A model generated the notes under the pieces. It was given only the letters and a program-made list of their open reading frames with translations, made no database searches and was not told the origin of the DNA. From assembly GCA_025617745.1 (NCBI GenBank), contig CM046864.1:31873239-31937238 (forward strand): 64,000 nucleotides of DNA, in the 5' to 3' direction. Below, piece after piece: positions 56,171-64,000 of this stretch (position 1 is its first letter; the number at the start of each line of letters is the position of its first letter). Position numbers and translations under genes: made by a program. This stretch comes from Heliocidaris erythrogramma. Taxonomy: Eukaryota > Echinodermata > Echinoidea > Camarodonta > Echinometridae.

Positions 56171-58397
56171 GGCTTTTGCTAAACAGTCGGGTAACGTCGC
56201 GTCGCGTTGGTAGAAATTTTCGAACATTTTTCAGGAAGGTGTCTTCAAGGGGACAAATTGAAAAAGAATCCATCTCAGTATGATTTTTCCGGTTTAGCAA
56301 AAGCCCAACATGACAGGCCGTCTTGCTTCTCTGCTTCTCTGATTTTCATGCTTCAACTCAGTTGCTTCAATTGTTTCCCCTGTAAGTTTTGTGGCAGTGA
56401 CAACTGCAACATTTCCTTCAATATTGAACTTATTCTGCAGTCCATGAAGTAGCCGAGTCGAGTCCAGTCGATGTACAATATGTGTATTAGGAAGTTACCA
56501 AAACTAGTTACTGTCATACTTGTCTCTCTTGCCTGTGTGCCACAAGCTGCTTATGTATCTTCATATTTTATCCTGAGGTATTTAACAAGAGTTATAATGT
56601 TAAACATTTATAGACAAAAAGAAAACTTTCTTTGTATTCTTTTTCTTGTTTTGTTTTTTGTTTTGTTGAATGATGAGCGTCCAATCTGTGTGCGGATGTA
56701 GCTCTATTTCTAAATCTTTATCCTTCTATCATATCTTTGTCTTTTCTCATCTGATTTTGTTTGCTTTATATTAACTATGATAATTTTTTAGTACAAAATC
56801 CCCCCCCCCCCCCCCGCAAAAAAAGCCTTTTCTCCATCAATTCATTTCTTTAAATTTTGTTTGTTTTATCCAGTAGAGCTAAGTGATATACATAGAAATT
56901 CTACACAGGATTTTGGAACATTAATTATGATGATTTCTGCAATTTTTTTATCCTATATTTTTTTTCTTTCCACCTTTCCTTTCATTATGTTATTCTTTGA
57001 TCCCTTGTAACATCTTGTCTTCCCTCTTTCCCAATGATACTTTTTTTTTGCTTTCCGTCTTTACTTTCGTTATGTTATTCTGTGATTCCATTTATCTGTT
57101 CTTCCATCTTTTATGTTACTCTTTATATTCATCCATCTATCATTCCTTAGTCTATCTTTCGTAGTGTTATTCTTTTTTGTCCCCGCCGAACGAAGTTCGT
57201 GAGGGGACTATGAAACGAACTCCGTTCGTGTGTGCGTGTGTGTGTCCGTCCGTCCCTCCGTCCGTCCGTGTGTGCTCAAAAAGTTAGTAAATGCTACTTC
57301 TCCTCTATTTCACACCGTATTTTGAATCTGATTGTTTTATCTGATAGGGCTGGGTAGGGGCTGTCAAACCTCTACACAGAATTTTGAAATTCATTAATTA
57401 TGCAAATTTATTGTAATTTATTCAAAATCAATAGAAAATGCATTTATAATCATAAAACATTAATTTGATAATTCATTTCTCACATTTATCTTCAAGGTTC
57501 TATCAGAAATTACATAAATTAACAGCCATTCCACAGATCTACACTTCTGGCGGGGACATATATTACGCATCGCGTAATTACTAATTCAGTTATTTTTAAT
57601 CCTTTTATTAATTTTTCTTTCCACCTTTCCTTTCATTAAGTTATTCTTTTATTGCTTTTATTATTTTGTTTTCCATCTTTCTTAATGTTACTGTTTATAT
57701 TTATTCTTTTTATCCTCTTTTTTTATTGCTTTCCATCTTCACTTTATTTTTTGTTCCCTTTTATCATCTTCTCTTCCCCCTTTCTTCATGTTTATATTTA
57801 TCTTTTTATCATTTTTCTCTCTATCTCTCGCTTTGTCATTTCTTGCTTTTATCCTTCTATCAATTATCTTTCCATCCTTCCTCTCGTTATGATATTCTTT
57901 GTTTCCTGTTATCATTTTCTCCCCCACCTTCCTTACGTTAATCTTTATCCTTCTATCATTTCTCTGTCTTTCTTTATATAAGTTAAACTTTTTTTATCCT
58001 ATCATTTTGTTTTCCTTTCTTCTTTTCTTTAGTTATGTTATTCCTTTATTCAAATTATCATCATTTATGTCTCTATCTTTCTTTATGTTATTCTTTGTTT
58101 TTATCCACTTATTTTTACTTTCCAATTTTCCTTTTGTTGTATTCTTTGTTTCCTTTCATCATATTTTCTTCCATCCCTCCTACCCTTCTACTCTCTCTTT
58201 ATAGTTCATGTTTTTCTTTGCATTATCCTTCTATTGTTTTCTTTATTCCCTTGTTTGTCGTTTTTAGCCTGAAAACGGGAAAAATCATACTGAGATGGAC
58301 TCTTTTTCAATTTGTCCCCTTGAAGACACCTTCCTGAAAAATGTTCGAAAATTTCTACCAACGCGACGCGACGTTACGCGACTGTTTAGCAAAAGCC
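56171..58397. mobile_element. 2.2-kb DNA element, about 130-bp terminal inverted repeats, 8-bp target duplication
   Basis: Left end GGCTTTTGCTAAACAGTCG and the right inverse match for about 130 bp with only two or three differences. GATTTGAA lies at both flanks (56163-56170 and 58398-58405). Eight-bp duplications occur for hAT, Merlin and P superfamilies; the GG start would fit Merlin, but no transposase is present and I leave the class open. The interior is a T/C-rich, F- and S-coding low-complexity stretch with a nested element at 57178-57585. Confidence 0.88.
57178..57585. mobile_element. nested repeat with TGTCCCCGCC / GGCGGGGACA ends
   Basis: TGTCCCCGCC at 57178-57187 and GGCGGGGACA at 57549-57558 are exact inverses. 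After the left end come gaacgaagttcg (a small palindrome), a gtccgtcc run and AT-rich text; after the right end attacgcatcgcgtaat follows. It interrupts the T/C-rich interior of the 2.2-kb element. Confidence 0.65.
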
Positions 58398-58674
58398 GAT
58401 TTGAATCATGCTATGCCTGAAGTACAGTGCTGGGGAACTTAAACAGCTCAACAGACGTGGTCTGCGACGATAGTTAGTGTCGGAGTAATTCAGCTTATCA
58501 GTTATTCACTTACCACCTTGTCTGATCGACTGCCACGATGCCACGAAGTAAGAACAATAAGTTAACAGATTTTAAAGCAGTTGCAATATACAATGAATAC
58601 ATTCGAAAAGTCTAAAACACAAACGCCAGTTTGCAGTGAAACCCAACTAACTCTCGTGATCACCACAGAACAAC

Positions 58675-59823
58675 ATGGGATATCTATCGGCGAAAACATC
58701 TGTAAAGAAAATGTTTTGTATGGTTTGCCTGATTTGCAGTGTCGGCATTATTCAATTAACAAACTACCAACATACCACTACGTCTGATCGACTGGCCCTA
58801 AAAGTCAAATCCAGAGTAGCAGGTAATAAAGTAAATAATTCGACGTTAGTGACAGGCAAAATCATCAGTGAAAATAACGCATATAATGCTACCGGTGCAT
58901 ATTCAATCCGAACAGAGACCACGCCGACACAAAGTGCGACACAAAGAGCGAAGAAAAAATTACCGATCCGCGGGTGGCTGAAGCGTGTTCATTGGGAACC
59001 CGGAATTAAGCTGGATATATATGACTATCTCATCAATCCCAACAATACATGCAAACATGGAAGCGATGACATGCCCATCACGTTGCTTGTCTTGATAAAA
59101 TCAGCTCTAGAAAATCCTGAGCGTAGGGATGCATTAAGAAAAACATACATCAGTTTTGCCTCGAAGTTGAATATTTCTGCCCGATTTCTCTTTATTATGG
59201 GAGTCCAAGGATCTAAACATCAGCAAGCAGATATTCAGAAAGAGGCCGAAAAAAATGGAGACATTTTGCAGATGGACTTTACAGATCATTACTACAATCT
59301 CACCGTCAAGCTCATCATGGGGTTCAAATGGGCCTTGAACTTTTGCAACAACAGTGAATTCTTGATGTCAGCCGATGACGATGTAATTGTCGATATCGAA
59401 ACTCTTGTTAAGGACTTACAAGATTTACACCCGAAAGACCGGTCGAATTTCTTTCTTGGTAGACGGGCATATAATGCAGGCCCGAATCGAAATGAGAAAA
59501 GTAAATGGTACTGCCCAAAAGAAATGTTCCCAGGAAAATTTCCAGTCTTTCCCTTCGGACATGGCTACGTCATGTCGCATAGCGTCTTACATGAACTGTA
59601 TCAGACCTCAAAAGAAACTCCAGCTCAAATACCTTTTGATGATGTTTATTGTGGTATACTTTTGCAAAAGGCAGGCATCGAAATAGTTAATAGAATACCC
59701 TGGTATAAGGAACGCCATCCCGAAAATGAACCAGCAGACTATTTACAGTGGGAGGTACCTCTTGCGGGAATTGGGAGTGCTTGGGGAAAATTCCAAAATG
59801 GATCTGAGGATACACCGCAATGA
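58675..59823 (+). CDS. beta-1,3-galactosyltransferase-like protein (GT31)
   Basis: Single intact exon, 382 residues, family-typical length. Type II Golgi layout: short basic tail (1-12, with KK), membrane segment about 13-30 (MFCMVCLICSVGIIQL), a stem rich in S/T/N (about 31-130), then the catalytic domain. GT31 motifs in order: ENPERRDALRKTY (146-158), GDILQMDFTDHYYNLT (195-210), the metal-binding DDDV (234-237), FPFGHGYVMS (292-301) and FDDVYCG (321-327), the ED-V-GT equivalent with D for E. N-glycosylation sequons at N55, N71, N123, N166, N208, N225 and N375. The start is chosen because it precedes the membrane segment directly. The family transfers galactose or N-acetylglucosamine in beta-1,3 linkage from UDP-sugar; which substrate cannot be told. 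It starts 280 bp after the 2.2-kb DNA element, so promoter sequence may include that element. Two broken GT10 genes lie 5-8 kb away. Confidence 0.93.
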   Translation: MGYLSAKTSVKKMFCMVCLICSVGIIQLTNYQHTTTSDRLALKVKSRVAGNKVNNSTLVTGKIISENNAYNATGAYSIRTETTPTQSATQRAKKKLPIRGWLKRVHWEPGIKLDIYDYLINPNNTCKHGSDDMPITLLVLIKSALENPERRDALRKTYISFASKLNISARFLFIMGVQGSKHQQADIQKEAEKNGDILQMDFTDHYYNLTVKLIMGFKWALNFCNNSEFLMSADDDVIVDIETLVKDLQDLHPKDRSNFFLGRRAYNAGPNRNEKSKWYCPKEMFPGKFPVFPFGHGYVMSHSVLHELYQTSKETPAQIPFDDVYCGILLQKAGIEIVNRIPWYKERHPENEPADYLQWEVPLAGIGSAWGKFQNGSEDTPQ

Positions 59824-60830
59824 CAAGATTTTGGGATATCAATTTTTTTCACGAAAAAAGGAAAGCATGTGAGCTTTGCATTCTTTTCTTAAATTTCTGG
59901 AAAATATAAATTGGGGATACTCTAGCATGATGTGGTCATCTAATTAAGTTTTAAGCAGGAAATTTATTTTCTTCCTGAAGTTTATTTTGCTCCATTTTCA
60001 GTACATGTTCGAAGCGCGGAGAGACTAAACAAAATGCTTGAAACACTGAAGCCTTTTTTAAAAGATCTCTCTCCGTTTCACTGCGTATTTATCGAGATAC
60101 ACTCTTTTGCAATAGTAGGGCTGAGGAGGCGACCGCTTCTGGGCAAGTATGTTTCACCCACGCATGTGTTTGCCCTGAATAGACAGCGCAAGCACACACT
60201 ATTATTAGTATGTTGCACCTTGCTCCCCAGCCATATTTCTAATCGCTACCGTCATCAATCATTCCTGTTCATGTATCTACGAGATGGAACTGCTTAACAA
60301 TGTTATACCTGATACGAAAGAAGAAAAATGAAGCCACAAGTAAGTTAACAGTTTGAAGGGAATATTTTACCCCCATTTTGGGTAGCATCTTGTCACTATA
60401 ACACTTGGATTGATTTTGCAACACAGCGTACAATAAAAAGGTAGTATATTCAATTGTAGCCTTTTCAATATTTTCAATGTGATTTTTAATATTACAAGTT
60501 GATAATTATGCAAATTAAAAAAAAAACATTGTGGCTAAAATGCTTCCAAAATTACATCCTGAAATATTTCAATTTTTTTCAGAAAACTCTGTTATTTGTC
60601 AGTTTGATATGACAATCAAACGTATTTAGTTCTTATTATCTGCACATCTTATTCAGAAAAAAAATTATTACACGCACTTATAGAAGAAGGGCAGTATCGT
60701 AGGCATGAAACAAAATGTTGAAAGTTGAAACTGGAACATTTTGGAACACATGCACCGCAAATTTCAGACGCCAGGAAATGTTTTGAACAAAGGGCGTACA
60801 ATAGGCTATTCATCGACAAATCCAACCGCC
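59824..60830. other. 3' flank of the GT31 gene
   Basis: Probable 3' untranslated and intergenic sequence, AT-rich. aataaaaagg at about 60433 and attaaaaaaaa at about 60517 could serve as polyadenylation signals; not decidable from sequence. No other gene seen. Confidence 0.4.
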
Positions 60831-61080
60831 TCGCTTCAAAATAAAACAACTTTCCCCATTCAAAATATTTCATGACACGATTGAGTCCTGAAATATTTCT
60901 TTTTATCCAATTTCCAGAACAATTATGGTAATGGACAAATAGACGTACTTACGACTTGAGCGATCAAAACTATGCCCATACGTTGATCAAATGTACGTTG
61001 CATTTTTGTTATGTTTTGTTATGAAAATAGAAGGTTATAACGAGATATTATAAGTATGCTTCAAAGAATAATATTTAGGG
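60831..61080. repeat. 250-bp direct repeat, copy 2
   Basis: Nearly identical to 55512-55762, same orientation, ending at aatatttaggg. Confidence 0.9.
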
Positions 61081-61254
61081 AGTAATTTCGCACCGTCCGC
61101 GGCTTCTGATTGGTCGGTTTCACGGACTAATAGCAGCGCGGCAGTTCCGGCGCCCTCGGAACGCAGCTTACGCTATAATAGGCGTTGTGGCGTGCGCCTC
61201 TGATCGCTATTATGTGCCTGCAATGCGGTTAGTCGAATGTAAAAGAATGCAAAA

Positions 61255-62040
61255 CTTCACATCATCTTACAGATCAGAATTGGCCCGCAATTGTCTTGGC
61301 ACTGCGGTGGCTTGAAAATTTGAATGTTTATAATAAAGTGGTAATTTTGACAGATTCTCTGAGTGCTATTCAAGCAATCAAGGAAAACAATAACGACAAT
61401 TTCGTAAAAGAAATTATAATCACCGCTACATGTCTAAAATTCAAAGGCACAATAATCTGCTTAGAATGGATCCCATCTCACTGTGGGGTCCAAGGGAACG
61501 AAACGGCTGATTTCTATGCGAAAACAGCCCTAAAACAAGGAATAGAGAATAATAATGGATTGAATATCCAAGAAACCAAACAGATTTTAAGAATTCTCAT
61601 ACAAAATGAATGGCAGAAGAGATGGGACATGTCAAACTCAGAATTAAGAAAATACCAAAAAGTGGTCCCAGAAAAACCATCATTTCAGTATCTCTGCACC
61701 GACAAAAGTGGTGAAAAAATGATTCACAGATTACGCTTGGCAGGTTTGGGTTTGAATGACTTCCTGTTTAAGACTTCCTGTTTAAGACAGGAAGACGCAC
61801 AACTGGAAAGTGTGATTTTTGTAACGAGAGAGAAACGGTATACCATTTTTTAAATGTTTGCCCTAGGTTTATCATCCAACGCGCCCTGTTGCGGAATTAA
61901 ATGTTAGCAATGTCTCTGAGGCGGAACGCAAAGTGGAGAATCTCAGTGTCAAGACACAAGGTGCACTCGTCAGATATTTCAAAAGGACTAGTCGATTTGT
62001 AATTGCTTGCCAAGAGGGCAACCGTGGTAGTAAGGTGTGA
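61255..62040 (+). pseudogene. LINE RNase H domain and C-terminus, 5'-truncated
   Basis: Plus strand: AIVLALRWLENLN, VVILTDSLSAIQAIKE (catalytic D), ICLEWIPSHCGVQGNETADF with YAKTAL (the closing H and D of RNase H), then RLRLAGLGLNDFLFKT. After a 14-bp duplication the correct frame reads GRRTTGKCDFCNERETVYHF with a CCHC-like knuckle and continues, through another shift, to VRYFKRTSRFVIACQEGNRG. RNase H after RT is found in I, Jockey-related and Outcast-type LINEs. RT itself is absent. The frame also shifts at the SEL/AIV start of the domain. Confidence 0.8.
61759..61786. repeat. 14-bp tandem duplication that breaks the LINE frame
   Basis: acttcctgtttaag occurs twice in a row (61759-61772, 61773-61786). 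Removing one copy restores agreement with the RNase H-type C-terminus. Confidence 0.9.
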
Positions 62041-62640
62041 TCAAATAAAGAGAACGGAATCGAAGTAAATCGGATATGATTTATGTTGTGACCATTGAAT
62101 GTTAATGTGTACAATCATACTGTATAATTTGTTTTGTATATGCTGCTCAAAGATGAAGCACTTAGTTATATACTAACTATAGGTATAGGTGCACTTTTCT
62201 TGTCACTTCACTTAATTGAAAGGCCCTTTAATGTCAGTATTATACTCTACTCAAAACAAAAAAGGAAAGAAGATCTGTGTACGTATTTATTTTGCTTTTA
62301 TAATGCATATATTCGGATTTTCTAATGAGGTTCTATGAGGAATCAGAAAGAGCGCCCACTGCTCACGTTTGAGAGACATAGGGAATACTTGTATTCCTAA
62401 AACGCCCTCGAAATGCATCTCGAGCGGGCTTGTCAGGATAACGTTGTAAAATCAGGGCAGGAGTGGCGGTCCTGCATGGTATCCTGGAATCTGTACCTTT
62501 CTAACTAAAAGTTAGACCCACGGATCAACAAATAAAGTATAAGTGAAAAGAGAAATTTAGCAAGGCAACAATAGTCAAAATTGACTAGTTTGCCTATTTT
62601 AAAACAACAACGACAACAGCCTGTAATCCAGCTACCAGTG

Positions 62641-62790
62641 GAAGTTATAAACTGATTCAGCGGACCCAGGTTCGAGACTGAGTCACGTCTTTCGGATGGT
62701 GACGTTAAAGGTCGGTCCCAGACGTAAATAATCATATCTGATTGATACACGTCTGTAAAAACCCAATTACACACACACACACAAACACAG
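62641..62790 (+). mobile_element. SINE-like fragment with (CA)n tail
   Basis: Same unit as 34421-34545 in the opposite orientation: caggttcgagactgagtcac, gtctttcggatggtgacgtt, cagacgtaaataatcatatc, then a CA run. Confidence 0.65.
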
Positions 62791-62799
62791 AGATTGTCC

Positions 62800-62850
62800 T
62801 CATTGCCTGAGGAAGACTAGCAGTTAGCGGTCGAAACGTCGCAACCCTCG
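62800..62850 (+). ncRNA. hammerhead-like core, PLE-type terminus
   Basis: CTGAGGA (62807-62813), a short stem with GACT against GGTC, then GAAA (62833-62836) and cgtcgc. Resembles the ends of PLE terminal repeats, but no PLE protein is seen nearby. Confidence 0.4.
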
Positions 62851-64000
62851 TTTCCTCCTTCGTGTGACAACAGATCAACTTATACTCTTATTGTACTACC
62901 ACGATGATCGACATCTTCCGCAATATATATATATATATATATATATTTCAATTTTATGAACAGCAATATGATAATTCGAAATATTCCATATGAATGTTAT
63001 ATGTAAGCCATTTACTGTGAGCAAAACGAAAAACCATGTTGAATACATTGGACCAATAAATACTATACTCTTCTATCATACGCGCAACCAGTGGCTTATC
63101 TATGAATTATGGTACCCAGGGAAAAGAATGAAGTTGCGTCCCTCCAATGCCCCCCCCCCCCCACCCGTGCCCAAACTTATTCAAGTTATTAAAAAATGCA
63201 ATTCCTTGTGCATTTTTCCCAGGAAATTTTGCAATGCACCACTGTTATTGAGCGATCGAGAAGTTTAAATTTTGTACATTGATAAACGGTTTTTTTATTC
63301 ACTCACTTCTAATATTGGGAGCAAAATTAACAAAAACCCTTGGAAATTAGTCGAGAAATTCAGCAAGTTGACCGAAAGTTGAGATTTCTTTCAAATGTTG
63401 AAGCTTTGTACATGCTGCTTTATACACTTTATGATATGCTGCAATATTTAGCAAGATTCAGATCAATCACTAGGCGATTGAACAAGTTCTTCTCGAAATC
63501 TTCCAAATCAAAGGAAATATTTTTTTCCGGTTAGGGAAGGAATTTTTTTATTTTCATTTCAATTTTTCCTGGTCGGGAAAGAGCATTTCTATGAAGTTCA
63601 TGTAAATGTTTGAAAAATGAAGGGTGAAGTGCTTTTATTCGATGTCATATGTCAGACGAAAAGATGTTTTGGTGTAATTAGATATCACACGCTAGTGGTG
63701 AACATATGCCTTCTGGTATAGACATTGATTTTTCAAGATATATGGTGGCTTTAGTATAAATTCACAAATATATTATATTACGGTTATGAAGGTTTAGTAA
63801 AAAGTGATTCTTGAAAGAAGTTCACTCCTGACGTATATGTGAAGCAAGATAACAAACTGAGAAAGGTTTTCGCATAGGATAATTGGATGAGAAAATATTG
63901 ACGTGCTAGAAGGAAAAGCATATAATATATATACATATATTTTTGTTGTTGTTGAAAGAATCGATTTTAAAGTATGTGTAACTATAAAAACAATACATAA
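62850..64000. other. terminal interval, no gene seen
   Basis: A TA run (62926-62946), a C-rich run (about 63148-63161) and AT-rich sequence. No supported feature. Confidence 0.5.

Noticed and set aside
57652-58337. Phe/Ser/Leu-rich plus-strand frames resembling membrane proteins
   Set aside because: They follow from a T/C-rich low-complexity stretch inside a DNA element and overlap in two frames.

Overview
The window looks like a piece of an animal nuclear genome, most likely a marine invertebrate deuterostome such as an echinoderm. This is an inference from several things: an AT-rich background, spliceosomal introns, a very high load of mixed transposons (Penelope-like, several LINE types, tRNA-derived SINEs, many short inverted-repeat elements), dozens of microsatellites and long poly-G or poly-C runs, and gene families that are expanded in such animals (P2X7-type cysteine-rich domain, C2H2 and THAP proteins of transposon type, GT10 and GT31 glycosyltransferases). 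No sequence in the window names the species. A 500-base run of N at 12090-12589 is a scaffold gap.

Layout. 0-5.8 kb: LINE debris, then a nearly complete Penelope-like retroelement (PLE) on the minus strand whose long reading frame is broken by one stop codon, followed by a second LINE tail. 5.8-8.4 kb: three 166-bp tandem units and a 1.65-kb Tc1/mariner-like foldback element. 9.5-12.1 kb: a decayed LINE with a second LINE fragment and a small inverted-repeat element inside it. 13-16.5 kb: a TTAA-flanked element, a 1.15-kb minisatellite and a SINE. 16.6-19.3 kb: a second, fragmented PLE with a nest of tRNA-like, palindromic and TTAA-flanked elements between its linker and its GIY-YIG domain. 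20.9-25.6 kb: a G-rich minisatellite and more inverted-repeat elements. 27.2-28.7 kb: a two-exon gene for a P2X7-like cysteine-rich domain, broken by small frame errors. 31.2-32.6 kb: a tandem duplication carrying two tRNA-like units with oligo-T terminators. 35.9-36.3 kb: a THAP zinc-finger pseudogene next to a striking palindrome. 37.2-41.4 kb: two adjacent minus-strand genes, a decayed C2H2 transposon-type gene and a multi-exon companion, then a short LTR pair. 48.0-54.4 kb: a tandem duplication of an alpha-1,3-fucosyltransferase locus in which each copy is broken in a different place. 54.9-62.9 kb: LINE ORF1, a 2.2-kb DNA element with long terminal repeats and an 8-bp target duplication, the only clearly intact gene of the window (a GT31 beta-1,3-galactosyltransferase-like protein at 58675-59823), a LINE RNase H remnant and a SINE/PLE tail.

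Functionally, host content is thin: one intact Golgi-type glycosyltransferase, one broken fucosyltransferase pair a few kb away, and a P2X7-like gene. Almost everything else is mobile DNA at different stages of decay. Several frame breaks fall in homopolymers or dinucleotide runs, so some may be assembly errors and not true mutations.
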